Shown here: piece after piece, positions 9,877-18,936 of the stretch
How positions within the stretch are numbered: the stretch's first letter is position 1
How the letters are laid out: each line of letters begins with the position of its first letter
From: Flavobacteriales bacterium
GTDB lineage: Bacteria; Bacteroidota; Bacteroidia; Flavobacteriales; UBA1820
NCBI GenBank assembly: GCA_017620815.1
Contig: JAGAUI010000042.1
Span: 1 to 41,640, forward strand
DNA: 41,640 nucleotides
Reading direction: 5' to 3'
Notes under the pieces: model-generated
Database searches by the model: none
The model's input: the letters and a program-made list of their open reading frames with translations, nothing else
What the model was told of the DNA's origin: nothing
Position numbers and translations under genes: made by a program

Positions 9877-10245
9877 ATGTTACAACAAGAGTCAAGATTA
9901 AAAGTGGCCGACAACACTGGTGCTCGTGAAGTGCTAGTGATACGCGTTCTTGGCGGTACAAACAGACGCTACGCATCACTAGGTGATACAGTAGTGGTTA
10001 CTGTTAAAGATGCTACCCCAAATGGAAGCGTTAAAAAAGGTCAAGTATCTAAGGCAGTTGTAGTCAGAACGAAAAAAGAAGTTCGTCGTCCAGACGGTTC
10101 TTACATTCGTTTCGATGACAATGCCTGCGTTCTGTTGAACGCAGCCGGGGAGATGCGTGGTACTCGCGTATTCGGACCCGTAGCACGCGAATTGCGTGAC
10201 AAACAGTTCATGAAGATTGTATCACTTGCACCAGAGGTGCTTTAA
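9877..10245 (+). CDS. rplN: 50S ribosomal protein L14
   Basis: L14 forms intersubunit bridges and is the docking site of the silencing factor RsfS. The 122-residue protein starts [19 protein letters not shown] and ends VSLAPEVL, both typical of the family, with [13 protein letters not shown] near the C-terminus. The length matches E. coli closely. Confidence 0.98.
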   Translation: MLQQESRLKVADNTGAREVLVIRVLGGTNRRYASLGDTVVVTVKDATPNGSVKKGQVSKAVVVRTKKEVRRPDGSYIRFDDNACVLLNAAGEMRGTRVFGPVARELRDKQFMKIVSLAPEVL

Positions 10246-10260
10246 ACCTGAAGAAAAAAC

Positions 10261-10575
10261 ATGACAAAATTGAAAATCAAAAAAGGAGACAAAGTCGTTG
10301 TTATTTCTGGAGGTTCTAAAGGCAAAGAAGGCGAAGTAATTCGCGTAATGCCTCAGGATAACAAGGCAATCGTAGAGGGTGTAAACATGGTGTCAAAACA
10401 CACCAAACCCAGTGCTAAAAATCCACAAGGTGGAATAGTGAAAACCGAAGCCCCTATTCACATCTCAAACCTAGCGCTTATAGATCCAAAATCTGGTAAA
10501 GCGACTCGCGTAGGGTACAAGATGGAAGGAGAAAACAAAGTAAGGGTTTCTAAAAAATCAGGGGAGGCAATATAA
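10261..10575 (+). CDS. rplX: 50S ribosomal protein L24
   Basis: L24 is an assembly initiator of the 50S subunit. The 104-residue protein has the KOW motif [20 protein letters not shown] (residues 7-26) and the following [13 protein letters not shown] stretch. Its stop overlaps the rplE start by one base (TAATG), which suggests translational coupling of L24 and L5. Confidence 0.97.
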   Translation: MTKLKIKKGDKVVVISGGSKGKEGEVIRVMPQDNKAIVEGVNMVSKHTKPSAKNPQGGIVKTEAPIHISNLALIDPKSGKATRVGYKMEGENKVRVSKKSGEAI

Positions 10576-11126
10576 TGACATATCAACCAAGACTTAAAGT
10601 GCAGTACAAGGAACAAATAGTTCCTGCTCTGATGAAAGAGTTCGGGTACAAAAACGTAATGATGGTGCCAAAACTCGTAAAGATAGTTATATCTAAAGGT
10701 GTAGGTTCTGCTGTTGCCGATAAAAAACAGATAGAATACGCCATAGACGAACTTACTCGTATCGCTGGTCAGAAAGCCGTAGTTTGTGTGTCTAAAAAAG
10801 ACGTTGCTTCTTTCAAACTGCGTAAAGGCATGCCTATCGGTGCAAAAGTTACTCTACGTTCAGACAAAATGTATGAGTTCCTAGACCGTTTGGTAAGTGC
10901 ATCACTTCCTCGTATCCGTGACTTCAACGGTATCAACGCCAACGGATTTGACGGACGCGGTAACTACAACATGGGTGTTACCGAACAAATCATTTTCCCA
11001 GAAATAAATATCGATCAGATACATAAACTTTCTGGTATGGATATCACTTTTGTTACTTCTGCTCCTACAGACAAAGAAGCAAAAGCATTACTCACAGCAT
11101 TCGGTTTACCCTTTAAAAAGAAATAA
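10575..11126 (+). CDS. rplE: 50S ribosomal protein L5
   Basis: L5 binds 5S rRNA and contacts the P-site tRNA. The 183-residue protein has [20 protein letters not shown] at the start, [11 protein letters not shown], and [20 protein letters not shown] in the middle, all diagnostic. It is one base overlapped with rplX, and rpsN follows after 5 bases. Confidence 0.98.
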   Translation: MTYQPRLKVQYKEQIVPALMKEFGYKNVMMVPKLVKIVISKGVGSAVADKKQIEYAIDELTRIAGQKAVVCVSKKDVASFKLRKGMPIGAKVTLRSDKMYEFLDRLVSASLPRIRDFNGINANGFDGRGNYNMGVTEQIIFPEINIDQIHKLSGMDITFVTSAPTDKEAKALLTAFGLPFKKK

Positions 11127-11131
11127 GCACA

Positions 11132-11401
11132 ATGGCTAAAGAATCAATGAAAGCGCGTGAGCGCAAACGTGAAGCATTAGTTGCCAAATATGCTGCAAAA
11201 CGTGCGGCTCTTAAAGCTGCTGGCGATTACGAAGGACTACAGAAGTTGCCTAAAAACGCATCTCCTGTACGCCTACACAATCGTTGCAAACTTACAGGTC
11301 GTCCTCGTGGATATATGCGTCAGTTCGGCATATCTCGTGTTACTTTCCGTGAAATGGCCAACCAAGGTCTTATTCCCGGTGTTAAAAAGGCAAGCTGGTA
11401 A
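11132..11401 (+). CDS. rpsN: 30S ribosomal protein S14, zinc-free form
   Basis: S14 completes the small-subunit head. The 89-residue protein is the long form and ends [27 protein letters not shown] (last part given as GVKKASW). It has one cysteine only (in [15 protein letters not shown]), so it lacks the CxxC-x12-CxxC zinc site of the short form. Such zinc-independent S14 proteins are common. Together with the zinc-free L36 this suggests little zinc demand by these two proteins. Confidence 0.97.
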   Translation: MAKESMKARERKREALVAKYAAKRAALKAAGDYEGLQKLPKNASPVRLHNRCKLTGRPRGYMRQFGISRVTFREMANQGLIPGVKKASW

Positions 11402-11435
11402 TCAATCAATATTTAACCAAGGATTAATTTAAGTT

Positions 11436-11834
11436 ATGATAACAGATCCAATAGCAGACTATCTTACACGTCTTCGCAACGCCATCAAAGCTGGCAAGAG
11501 AGTTGTTGAAATACCAGCCTCCAACATTAAAAAAGAGATAACAAAAATCCTTTTTGAACAGGGCTATATTCTCAACTATAAATTTGAGGGCGAAGCTCCT
11601 AAGGCTACTATAAAGATAGCTATAAAATACGACAAGGTAACAAAAGAACCAGTTATCAAACATTTGGAACGCGTTTCTTCTCCTGGACTACGTCAGTATG
11701 CTGGTGCAGCAGAACTTCCTCGCGTACTTAATGGAATGGGTATCGCTATCATGTCTACTTCTAAAGGCGTTATGACAAATAAAAAAGCCAAAGAAGAAAA
11801 CGTGGGTGGTGAGGTAATATGTTACGTTTACTAA
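11436..11834 (+). CDS. rpsH: 30S ribosomal protein S8
   Basis: S8 binds the central domain of 16S rRNA and is the spc-operon repressor in E. coli. The 132-residue protein starts ITDPIADYLTRLRNA and ends with the signature GIAIMSTSKGVMTNKKAKEENVGGEV (visible parts STSKGVMTNKKA and GGEVICYVY). No S8-type operator was identified by eye near rplE here. Confidence 0.97.
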   Translation: MITDPIADYLTRLRNAIKAGKRVVEIPASNIKKEITKILFEQGYILNYKFEGEAPKATIKIAIKYDKVTKEPVIKHLERVSSPGLRQYAGAAELPRVLNGMGIAIMSTSKGVMTNKKAKEENVGGEVICYVY

Positions 11835-11855
11835 TCTCATAAGGAATTTTAAGAA

Positions 11856-12407
11856 ATGTCAAGAATAGGTAAACATCCAGTAGCTATCCCTCAAGGTGTT
11901 ACAGTGACTATCGCCCCAGAAGGTAAAGGTATCACTGTTAAAGGTCCTAAAGGAGAGCTGACTCAAGAAATCAAAGTAGTATCGGTTAAAGAAGAGGATG
12001 GTCAGATAGTTGTCGTATGTGATAATATGAACGACAAACTAGCTCACAGCCTCTACGGTACTTACCGCGCACTTATAGCCAATATGGTTAAAGGTGTATC
12101 GGAAGGCTTTACAAAAGAATTGGAACTAGTGGGTGTAGGTTTCAGAGCTACAAACCAAGGTCAGAAACTAGACCTTGCACTAGGTTTCTCTCACAATATC
12201 GTGATGGAATTGCCTGCCGAAATCAAAGTAGAAACAGCAATGGAAAAAGGTAAAAACCCTATCGTTAAGCTTACATCACACGATAAAGAGCTTCTAGGTA
12301 AGGTATGTGCCAAAATCCGTTCTTTCCGTAAACCTGAACCTTACAAAGGAAAAGGTGTCAAGTTCGTAGGTGAAATCATCAGAAGAAAAGCAGGTAAGTC
12401 TGCATAA
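11856..12407 (+). CDS. rplF: 50S ribosomal protein L6
   Basis: L6 lies at the base of the L7/L12 stalk near the factor-binding centre. The 183-residue protein starts SRIGKHPVAIPQGVTV, contains LELVGVGFRATNQGQKLDLALGFSH (in part) and ends with EPYKGKGVKFVGEIIRRKAGKSA (in part). Two similar alpha/beta domains fit the length. Confidence 0.98.
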   Translation: MSRIGKHPVAIPQGVTVTIAPEGKGITVKGPKGELTQEIKVVSVKEEDGQIVVVCDNMNDKLAHSLYGTYRALIANMVKGVSEGFTKELELVGVGFRATNQGQKLDLALGFSHNIVMELPAEIKVETAMEKGKNPIVKLTSHDKELLGKVCAKIRSFRKPEPYKGKGVKFVGEIIRRKAGKSA

Positions 12408-12419
12408 TAGTTTGTTACT

Positions 12420-12773
12420 ATGGCATTAAGTAAACAAGAAAGAAGACAAAGAATACGTTACAGAATCCGCCGCACAGTGGTAGGAACAGCTGTACGTCCT
12501 CGTCTATCTGTGTTCAGAAGCAATAAAGAAATCTATGCTCAGCTTATAGATGACGTAGCAGGTGTTACTCTAGCAGCAGCATCTTCTCGTGAAAAAGATT
12601 TTGATGCAGCAGGAACCAAGATAGAACAGGCAAAAAAAGTAGGTCAAAAAATAGCCGAGAAAGCTCTGGCAATAGGTGTAGAATCTTGTGTATTTGACCG
12701 TTCAGGTTATCTATACCACGGTCGTGTACAAGCCCTAGCAGACGGAGCAAGAGAAGGCGGTTTAAAATTCTAA
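12420..12773 (+). CDS. rplR: 50S ribosomal protein L18
   Basis: L18 binds 5S rRNA with L5 and L25. The 117-residue protein has [26 protein letters not shown] near the start (visible as [20 protein letters not shown]) and ends with [19 protein letters not shown], all family signatures. It lies between rplF and rpsE as expected. Confidence 0.97.
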   Translation: MALSKQERRQRIRYRIRRTVVGTAVRPRLSVFRSNKEIYAQLIDDVAGVTLAAASSREKDFDAAGTKIEQAKKVGQKIAEKALAIGVESCVFDRSGYLYHGRVQALADGAREGGLKF

Positions 12774-12782
12774 TTCAATATT

Positions 12783-13310
12783 ATGTCTGAAGAATATAAT
12801 AAATCTGTAGAAAGAGTAAAACCCAGCGGGTTGGAACTCGTAGACCGTCTAGTAGGCGTTAACCGTGTTACAAAAGTAACAAAAGGTGGACGTGCTTTCG
12901 GTTTTTCAGCTATCGTTGTAGTAGGTGATGGTAATGGCGTAGTAGGTCACGGTCTAGGTAAATCCAAAGAAGTGTCTGAAGCTATAACCAAAGCTGTTGA
13001 CGATGCTAAAAAGAATCTTATCCGTGTACCTCTTTACAAATCTACTATCCCTCACGCACAGGAAGGTAAGTTCAGCGGTGCTAGCGTTTATCTACGCCCA
13101 GCAGCTCATGGTACTGGTGTGATAGCAGGTGGTGCTGTACGTGCCGTGCTAGAATCAGTAGGTGTGAAAGACGTACTTTCAAAATCTAAAGGCTCATCAA
13201 ACCCACACAACGTGGTAAAAGCTACTTTCAATGCTCTAGCTCAGATGCGTAGTGCAGAACAGATAGCTGAGGCTCGTGGAATTTCAGTTAAAAAAGTATT
13301 CAGAGGTTAA
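12783..13310 (+). CDS. rpsE: 30S ribosomal protein S5
   Basis: S5 helps mRNA unwinding and accuracy at the small-subunit back. The 175-residue protein has the dsRNA-binding-like domain with [20 protein letters not shown] and [20 protein letters not shown], then [21 protein letters not shown]. The spectinomycin-contact loop (VTKGGRAF) appears unchanged. It is followed after 6 bases by rpmD. Confidence 0.98.
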   Translation: MSEEYNKSVERVKPSGLELVDRLVGVNRVTKVTKGGRAFGFSAIVVVGDGNGVVGHGLGKSKEVSEAITKAVDDAKKNLIRVPLYKSTIPHAQEGKFSGASVYLRPAAHGTGVIAGGAVRAVLESVGVKDVLSKSKGSSNPHNVVKATFNALAQMRSAEQIAEARGISVKKVFRG

Positions 13311-13316
13311 TAAATT

Positions 13317-13499
13317 ATGGCACAGATTAAAATCACTCAAATCAAAAGCCGTATAGGCCAGCCGAAGAATCAAAAACTGACTTTGGATGCTCTAGGGCTT
13401 AAAAAAATGAATTCTCCTATTATCAAGGAAGCTAGTGATGCTATACTAGGTATGGTTAAAAAAGTTAGCCACTTGGTAAAAGTAGAAGAAGTAAAATAA
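13317..13499 (+). CDS. rpmD: 50S ribosomal protein L30
   Basis: L30 is a small large-subunit protein of the short bacterial type. The 60 residues contain [20 protein letters not shown] and the typical [10 protein letters not shown] continuation. It is followed by a 112-base gap with a hairpin, which separates it from rplO. Confidence 0.95.
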   Translation: MAQIKITQIKSRIGQPKNQKLTLDALGLKKMNSPIIKEASDAILGMVKKVSHLVKVEEVK

Positions 13500-13530
13500 A
13501 TATTAATCTATAAGGATTTTTAGGAAGAGA

Positions 13531-13559
13531 AAGTATCCGTTTCAAGGGGGCGGATACTT
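13531..13559 (+). promoter_or_regulatory. Hairpin in the rpmD-rplO gap
   Basis: AAGTATCCG (13531-13539) pairs with CGGATACTT (13551-13559) across an 11-base loop with a run of five G. No U-run follows. A second weak stem, CCTTTT (13589-13594) with AAAAGG (13602-13607), ends five bases before the rplO start codon. This is a candidate control element for rplO-secY or a processing site; its role is inference. Confidence 0.5.
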
Positions 13560-13611
13560 GTTCTAAGGGAAACCGACTCCGAAAAAAACCTTTTCTAAAA
13601 CAAAAGGACAA

Positions 13612-14064
13612 ATGAATTTAAACAACCTTAAACCAGCACCAGGTTCTGTAAAAAGCAGAACACGTGTAGGTCGTGGACAGGGTTCTGGTAAAGGCGGAAC
13701 ATCAACACGTGGTCACAAAGGCCAGATGTCTCGCTCTGGAGCCAAACACAAAGTAGGATTCGAAGGTGGTCAGATGCCATTGCAACGTCGTCTGCCTAAA
13801 TTCGGTTTTAAAAACATCAATCGTGTAGAATACCGTGCAGTTAACATCTCTACCCTTCAGAAACTGGTAGATGAAGGTAAAGTTACAGACGGAGTAATCA
13901 CAGTGGACGTTCTTATAGAGAATGGTCTGGCTAGCAAAAATGACTTGGTAAAAGTTCTAGGTCAGGGCGAGCTAAACGCTGCGTTGAACGTAACTGTTCA
14001 CAAGTATTCAAAAAGTGCTGCCGAGGCTATCGTAAATGCCAACGGTCAGGCTAATACTCTTTAA
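13612..14064 (+). CDS. rplO: 50S ribosomal protein L15
   Basis: L15 is a late-assembly large-subunit protein. The 150-residue protein starts MNLNNLKPAPGSVKSRTRVG and has the glycine-rich GRGQGSGKGGTSTRGHKGQ segment and GGQMPLQRRLPKFGF, all diagnostic. It leads directly into secY (11 bases). Confidence 0.97.
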   Translation: MNLNNLKPAPGSVKSRTRVGRGQGSGKGGTSTRGHKGQMSRSGAKHKVGFEGGQMPLQRRLPKFGFKNINRVEYRAVNISTLQKLVDEGKVTDGVITVDVLIENGLASKNDLVKVLGQGELNAALNVTVHKYSKSAAEAIVNANGQANTL

Positions 14065-14075
14065 AACACTACCAA

Positions 14076-15398
14076 ATGAAAAACTTTTTTGAAACACTGG
14101 CAAATATCTGGAAGATAAAAGAACTACGTGAAAGAATTCTTTTCACGCTGGCTCTTTTGGCCGTGTATCGTCTAGGTTCGTTCATTCCTCTACCAGGTGT
14201 AGATGAGATGAAGCTCATAGGTCTGAGCGAAGCTGCCGAAAATAACGGACTGCTGGGTTTGCTTAACTCCTTTACCGGTGGTGCATTTGCACACGCGGCT
14301 ATACTCGGTCTAGGAGTAATGCCATATATCTCTGCATCTATCGTAGTGCAGCTTATGGCATTTGCTATACCAGCCCTTCAGAAATTGCAAAAAGACGGAG
14401 AAAGCGGTCGTAAGCAGCTTACACAGATTACTCGTTGGTTGACTATTGCCATCGCAGCTGTACAAGGCTTCTCTTACATCGTAGCTATCGACTCTCAATA
14501 CCAAATAGTTGCAGAGGGCATCAATATGGCTGTATTTTACGTTTGTGCCATTGCTCTATTGGTTACAGGAACTATGTTCTGTATGTGGTTGGGAGAACGT
14601 ATTACCGAAAAAGGTATTGGTAACGGTGTGTCACTTATCATTACCATAGGTATCATAGCTCGACTTCCGCTAGCTTTGGCTCAGGAATTCACCAACAAAT
14701 TCACAGGTGGTAGCGCTTCTGGTGTTATACTATTGTTGTTTGAGGTGGTAATGTGGTTGGCTGTTATACTTTTCACTGTATATCTAGTAAAAGGTGTACG
14801 CCGTATCCCTGTACAGTATGCCAAGGCTGTGGCAGCTGCCGGTAGAGGTGGCCGTCCATCGGCTGTAGGACGTCAGTACATACCGCTTAAAGTGAACACT
14901 GCAGGTGTAATGCCTATCATCTTTGCTCAGGCTATAATGTTCTTGCCTGGTCTATTGGGTGGGCTCTTCAGCGAATCCGTTAAAATTGCATTTCAGGATA
15001 TGTTTGGTTTCTGGTACAACGTGGTGCTAGCCGCTCTTATCATCGTGTTTACATATCTATACACAGCTATCGCTGTTAAAACAAATGATATGGCTGATGA
15101 CCTTAAACGCAACGGTGGCTTTATACCAGGTCTTAAACCAGGAGCTGAAACCGCTTCAAAACTGGATAAGATACTCTCCTATCTGACTCTTCCTAGTTCA
15201 TTTGCATTGGCTCTTATAGCTATTTTGCCTGCATTTGCTTCACTGGCAGGTGTAGATGCAAACTTTGCAATGTTCTTTGGAGGAACGTCATTGCTTATTA
15301 TGGTGGGCGTAGTTATAGATACTATTCAACAAGTAAACTCGTATCTACTTAACCGCCACTATGATGGACTGATGAAAACAGGTAAAATCCAAAAGTAA
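14076..15398 (+). CDS. secY: Preprotein translocase subunit SecY
   Basis: SecY forms the protein-conducting channel of the inner membrane with SecE and SecG. The 440-residue protein has ten hydrophobic segments by eye, beginning near residue 22, the plug-region signature NSFTGGAF and the conserved [14 protein letters not shown] and [10 protein letters not shown] (in the cytoplasmic C5 loop that binds SecA and ribosomes). Its place between rplO and infA is normal. The map gene (methionine aminopeptidase), which often follows secY in related bacteria, is not there. Confidence 0.98.
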   Translation: MKNFFETLANIWKIKELRERILFTLALLAVYRLGSFIPLPGVDEMKLIGLSEAAENNGLLGLLNSFTGGAFAHAAILGLGVMPYISASIVVQLMAFAIPALQKLQKDGESGRKQLTQITRWLTIAIAAVQGFSYIVAIDSQYQIVAEGINMAVFYVCAIALLVTGTMFCMWLGERITEKGIGNGVSLIITIGIIARLPLALAQEFTNKFTGGSASGVILLLFEVVMWLAVILFTVYLVKGVRRIPVQYAKAVAAAGRGGRPSAVGRQYIPLKVNTAGVMPIIFAQAIMFLPGLLGGLFSESVKIAFQDMFGFWYNVVLAALIIVFTYLYTAIAVKTNDMADDLKRNGGFIPGLKPGAETASKLDKILSYLTLPSSFALALIAILPAFASLAGVDANFAMFFGGTSLLIMVGVVIDTIQQVNSYLLNRHYDGLMKTGKIQK

Positions 15399-15405
15399 TC
15401 TAGGT

Positions 15406-15621
15406 ATGGCAAAACAAGCTGCTATAGAAGTAGAAGGAACAATTATCGAGGCTCTCTCAAATGCTATGTTCCGCGTAGAACTAGATAATTCTCACGTTGT
15501 CATAGCACATATATCTGGCAAGATGCGTATGCACTATATAAAACTTTTGCCAGGAGATAAAGTGAAATTGGAGATGTCTCCTTATGACTTGTCCAAAGCA
15601 CGTATTACTTATAGATTTTAA
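15406..15621 (+). CDS. infA: Translation initiation factor IF-1
   Basis: IF-1 blocks the A site during initiation. The 71-residue OB-fold protein has the signatures [20 protein letters not shown] and [19 protein letters not shown]. It starts seven bases after secY and is followed by the short rpmJ gene. Confidence 0.98.
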   Translation: MAKQAAIEVEGTIIEALSNAMFRVELDNSHVVIAHISGKMRMHYIKLLPGDKVKLEMSPYDLSKARITYRF

Positions 15622-15685
15622 CAGTAAATAAATCCAACAAAGCATAATCAATACCGTTTAAGAGCGGAAAAAATACACCAAAAAA

Positions 15686-15802
15686 ATGAAGGTTAGATCA
15701 TCATTAAAAAAACGTAGCGCCGAATGCAAAATAGTACGCAGAAAAGGTCGCTTATACATCATCAACAAAAAGAACCCTAAGCTAAAACAAAGACAGGGAT
15801 AA
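15686..15802 (+). CDS. rpmJ: 50S ribosomal protein L36, zinc-free form
   Basis: This 38-residue gene is easily missed by length filters. It reads [20 protein letters not shown] and ends NPKLKQRQG, which is clearly L36. Compared with the zinc form (Cys11, Cys14, Cys27, His33) only Cys14 remains; the other three are Ser11, Asn27 and Leu33. It therefore should not bind zinc. The same kind of L36 is common in Bacteroidota, as far as I recall. The start follows an A-rich stretch 64 bases after infA. Confidence 0.96.
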   Translation: MKVRSSLKKRSAECKIVRRKGRLYIINKKNPKLKQRQG

Positions 15803-15829
15803 CTCTAATTTTAAAACAATAGAAGTCTT

Positions 15830-16207
15830 ATGGCACGAATTGCAGGGGTAGACTTACCAAAGAATAAAAGAGGCGTTATAGGCCTTACATACATATTCGG
15901 TATAGGTAAGAGTAGAGCTCAGAAAATCTTGGCAGACGCCGGGATAAGCGAAGACAAAAAAGTCAATGAATGGAACGACGACGAACTAGCACTTATACGT
16001 AAAGCTATCGCCGATAACTACAAAGTAGAAGGTGAACTTCGTTCTGAAGTCCAGATGAATATTAAACGTCTTATGGACATAGGTTGTTACCGTGGTATCC
16101 GTCACCGCATAGGTCTTCCTTTGCGTGGTCAGCACACAAAAAACAACTCTCGTACTCGTAAGGGTAAACGTAAGACAGTAGCCAACAAAAAGAAAGCCAC
16201 TAAATAA
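15830..16207 (+). CDS. rpsM: 30S ribosomal protein S13
   Basis: S13 forms intersubunit bridges B1a and B1b and contacts the P-site tRNA. The 125-residue protein has [20 protein letters not shown] at the start, the helix-hairpin-helix region [12 protein letters not shown] and the basic tail [18 protein letters not shown]. It begins the alpha-type cluster together with rpsK, rpsD, rpoA and rplQ. Confidence 0.98.
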   Translation: MARIAGVDLPKNKRGVIGLTYIFGIGKSRAQKILADAGISEDKKVNEWNDDELALIRKAIADNYKVEGELRSEVQMNIKRLMDIGCYRGIRHRIGLPLRGQHTKNNSRTRKGKRKTVANKKKATK

Positions 16208-16217
16208 TAAATAGGAT

Positions 16218-16610
16218 ATGGCAAAACAAGCAAAAGTAAGCAGCAAAAAACGTAAAGTCGTTGTTGAGCCTGTGGGAGAAGCACACATAAGTGCATCTTT
16301 TAACAACTTGATAGTAACTCTTACCAATAAAGCTGGTCAAGTAATTTCTTGGTCATCTGCTGGTAAAATGGGATTCAGAGGCTCAAAGAAAAATACTCCT
16401 TACGCCGCTCAAACAGCAGCGGAAGATGCAGCCAAAGTAGCTTTGGAAGCAGGTCTTAAAAAAGTAAAAGTATACGTGAAAGGACCAGGTAATGGTCGTG
16501 AATCTGCTATACGTACTATCCACTCTGCAGGTATAGAAGTAATGGAAATCGTTGACGTTACTCCATTGCCACACAATGGTTGCCGTCCTCCTAAACGCAG
16601 AAGAGTATAA
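16218..16610 (+). CDS. rpsK: 30S ribosomal protein S11
   Basis: S11 lines the platform near the anti-Shine-Dalgarno end of 16S rRNA. The 130-residue protein has [20 protein letters not shown] and the C-terminal signature THSAGIE-like region (here [20 protein letters not shown]) followed by [11 protein letters not shown]. This is relevant in Bacteroidota because the anti-Shine-Dalgarno is thought to be masked by neighbouring proteins on the platform. Confidence 0.97.
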   Translation: MAKQAKVSSKKRKVVVEPVGEAHISASFNNLIVTLTNKAGQVISWSSAGKMGFRGSKKNTPYAAQTAAEDAAKVALEAGLKKVKVYVKGPGNGRESAIRTIHSAGIEVMEIVDVTPLPHNGCRPPKRRRV

Positions 16611-16644
16611 TCACAGAGTATTTAACCTCAAGTAAAAAAAGAAA

Positions 16645-17247
16645 ATGGCAAGATATACAGGTCCAAAAACTAAGGTTGCACGCAAATTCGGCGAAGCTAT
16701 ATTTGGAGAAGATCGTTCTTTGGAAAAAAGAAACTACCCTCCTGGACAGCATGGTCTAGCTCGTCGTCGTGCTAAACGCTCTGAGTATGCTACTCAGTTA
16801 CAGGAAAAACAAAAAGCAAAATACACTTACGGTATCCTTGAAAAACAGTTCCGTAATATCTTTGAACGCGCTTCTCGTGCCAAAGGTATCACCGGTGAAG
16901 TGCTTTTGCAGATGTGCGAAGCTCGTCTAGACAACGTAGTTTACCGTCTAGGTATAGCTCCTTCTCGTGCCGCTGCTCGTCAGTTGGTTACTCACAAACA
17001 CATCACTGTAAACGGAGAAGTTGTTAATATTCCTTCTTACACACTTAAAGCTGGCGATAAAGTAGCTGTACGTGAAAAATCAAAATCTCTTGAAGTTATC
17101 CTTAACGCTCTGGAAACTCGTAAGTCTTATGATTGGCTTACTTGGAACACAGAAACAAAAGAAGGTACTTTTGTAGCTGTTCCTCAGCGTGTACAGATAC
17201 CAGAGAACATTAACGAACAGCTCATCGTCGAGTTGTACTCTAAGTAA
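16645..17247 (+). CDS. rpsD: 30S ribosomal protein S4
   Basis: S4 starts 30S assembly and binds the 5' domain of 16S rRNA. The 200-residue protein has [20 protein letters not shown], the S4 RNA-binding domain [20 protein letters not shown] (residues 93-112) and [18 protein letters not shown]. No zinc-binding cysteines are present at its N-terminus. In E. coli S4 represses the alpha operon; no pseudoknot was identified by eye before rpsM. Confidence 0.98.
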   Translation: MARYTGPKTKVARKFGEAIFGEDRSLEKRNYPPGQHGLARRRAKRSEYATQLQEKQKAKYTYGILEKQFRNIFERASRAKGITGEVLLQMCEARLDNVVYRLGIAPSRAAARQLVTHKHITVNGEVVNIPSYTLKAGDKVAVREKSKSLEVILNALETRKSYDWLTWNTETKEGTFVAVPQRVQIPENINEQLIVELYSK

Positions 17248-17280
17248 TATTGACTCTTACTTCTTAAAGATAAAATTTCT

Positions 17281-18273
17281 ATGGCAATTCTCAATTTTCA
17301 AAAACCAGATAAGGTGGTCATGGTCCACTCCCTAGAAAACGAAGGACGTTTTGAATTCCGTCCTTTGGAACATGGTTATGGACAGACCATAGGCAATGCA
17401 CTTAGAAGAGTTCTTCTCTCTTCTTTGGAAGGTTTTGCCATCACAAATATCCGTATAGAAGGAGTAGAACACGAATTTACAACCATCCCTGGTGTGGTGG
17501 AAGACGTAACCGAGATTATTCTTAATCTTAAACAGTTGCGACTACGCCGTCAGGTGGAAGATTTGGAAAATGAAATAGTAAACGTTTCTATCACAGATCA
17601 AACTGTTATTACAGCTGGTGATTTCCAACGCTTTATTTCTGGTTTCCAAATCCTTAACCCAGAATTGGTTATATGTACTACCGAACCTTCTGTACGTTTC
17701 AATATGGAGTTCTCCATAGAAAAAGGTCGTGGATTTGTTCCAGCAGAGGAAAATAAAAAAGCTAATGCTCCTATAAACACTATAGCGATAGACTCTATAT
17801 ACACACCTATTAAAAACGTGATGTATCTAGTTGAACCTTATCGCGTAGAACAGAAAACCGACTATGAAAAGTTGGTGCTGGAAATAAAAACAGATGGCTC
17901 TATATCTCCTAAAGATGCTCTTACAGAGGCTAGTAAGATTCTTATCCATCACTTTATGTTGTTCTCTGACGAAAGAATAACTCTTGAAACAGAAGAGATA
18001 TCAAAAGCAGAAAACTATGATGAGGAATCTCTACATATGCGTCAGCTTCTTAAGACCAAACTTATAGATCTAGACCTTTCTGTACGTGCGCTTAACTGCC
18101 TTAAAGCAGCCGAAGTGGAAACACTAGGTGAGTTGGTTGCGTACAACAAGTCAGACCTAATGAAGTTCAGAAACTTCGGTAAAAAATCTCTTACCGAACT
18201 AGAAGAACTGGTAGCAGCCAAAGGTCTCCAATTTGGAATGGATTTGGCAAAATATAAATTGGATAAAGAATAG
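17281..18273 (+). CDS. rpoA: DNA-directed RNA polymerase alpha subunit
   Basis: The alpha dimer starts RNA polymerase assembly, and its C-terminal domain touches UP elements and activators. The 330-residue protein has the N-terminal domain (to about residue 230) with the signature [20 protein letters not shown] (residues 31-50), a linker, and the C-terminal helix-hairpin-helix domain with [20 protein letters not shown] and [14 protein letters not shown] terminator-like hairpin lies immediately after the stop codon. Confidence 0.98.
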   Translation: MAILNFQKPDKVVMVHSLENEGRFEFRPLEHGYGQTIGNALRRVLLSSLEGFAITNIRIEGVEHEFTTIPGVVEDVTEIILNLKQLRLRRQVEDLENEIVNVSITDQTVITAGDFQRFISGFQILNPELVICTTEPSVRFNMEFSIEKGRGFVPAEENKKANAPINTIAIDSIYTPIKNVMYLVEPYRVEQKTDYEKLVLEIKTDGSISPKDALTEASKILIHHFMLFSDERITLETEEISKAENYDEESLHMRQLLKTKLIDLDLSVRALNCLKAAEVETLGELVAYNKSDLMKFRNFGKKSLTELEELVAAKGLQFGMDLAKYKLDKE

Positions 18274-18282
18274 TGAAACTAT

Positions 18283-18308
18283 GAGCCGCCTGTAAAGGCA
18301 GGCGGCTC
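18283..18308 (+). terminator. Terminator-like hairpin between rpoA and rplQ
   Basis: GAGCCGCCTG (18283-18292) pairs perfectly with CAGGCGGCTC (18299-18308) over a 6-base loop. The tail that follows (CACATTTATTTTTATAA) has a broken U-rich stretch, not a clean U-run, and the rplQ start is only 18 bases on. It may act as a partial terminator that lowers rplQ, or as a barrier to 3' decay of the long upstream message. Confidence 0.6.
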
Positions 18309-18326
18309 TCACATTTATTTTTATAA

Positions 18327-18827
18327 ATGAGACACGGAAAGAAATTTAACCACCTAGGCCGCACTGCTGCTCACAGAAAGAGCATGCTTACAAACATGGC
18401 CTGCTCTCTTATAGAGCACAAAAGGATAAACACTACACTGGCCAAAGCTCGCGAATTGCGTAAATTCATTGAGCCTATCATCACAAAGGCCAAAACTGAT
18501 GAGACTCACTCTCGTCGTGTAGTATTTGCTGCACTTAGATCAAAAGAAGCCGTTAAGGAAGTATTTGGTCCTATCGCAGCAAAGGTAGGTAATCGTCCTG
18601 GAGGCTACACTCGTATCATCAAACTAGGTAACCGTCTAGGTGACGCTGCCGAAATGTGTATGATAGAGCTTGTTGACTTCAACGAAATCTACTCTGCATC
18701 TGCCAAGACTGAAGCCACTAAAAAATCTCGCACTCGTCGTGCAGGTAAGAAAAAAGCTGAAGAAGCTGCTCCTGCCGCTGAAGAAGTTGCTCTTGAGGCT
18801 CCAGCAGAAGAAAAAGCTGCTGAATAA
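18327..18827 (+). CDS. rplQ: 50S ribosomal protein L17 with acidic/alanine-rich tail
   Basis: L17 lies at the tunnel exit side of the large subunit. The 166-residue protein has [20 protein letters not shown] and [20 protein letters not shown] at the start. The conserved core ends near residue 120; after it comes a basic patch ([12 protein letters not shown]) and a tail rich in Ala and Glu that should be disordered. Such extensions are known in Bacteroidota. It is the last gene of the ribosomal run, ahead of a strong terminator. Confidence 0.97.
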   Translation: MRHGKKFNHLGRTAAHRKSMLTNMACSLIEHKRINTTLAKARELRKFIEPIITKAKTDETHSRRVVFAALRSKEAVKEVFGPIAAKVGNRPGGYTRIIKLGNRLGDAAEMCMIELVDFNEIYSASAKTEATKKSRTRRAGKKKAEEAAPAAEEVALEAPAEEKAAE

Positions 18828-18879
18828 TAGGCTTGGAAGAACATTTGAAAACGGTATAGTTGCGTTTTTGAATATAACA

Positions 18880-18911
18880 AAAACGGATAGACATTGTCTA
18901 TCCGTTTTTTT
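18880..18911 (+). terminator. Terminator of the ribosomal run
   Basis: AAAACGGATAGA (18880-18891) pairs with TCTATCCGTTTT (18897-18908) over a 5-base loop, directly followed by more T. The A-rich start of the stem makes it work from either side, so it may also end the minus-strand protease gene. Confidence 0.88.
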
Positions 18912-18936
18912 ATGTTGTATGTGTTAAAGATGGGAC

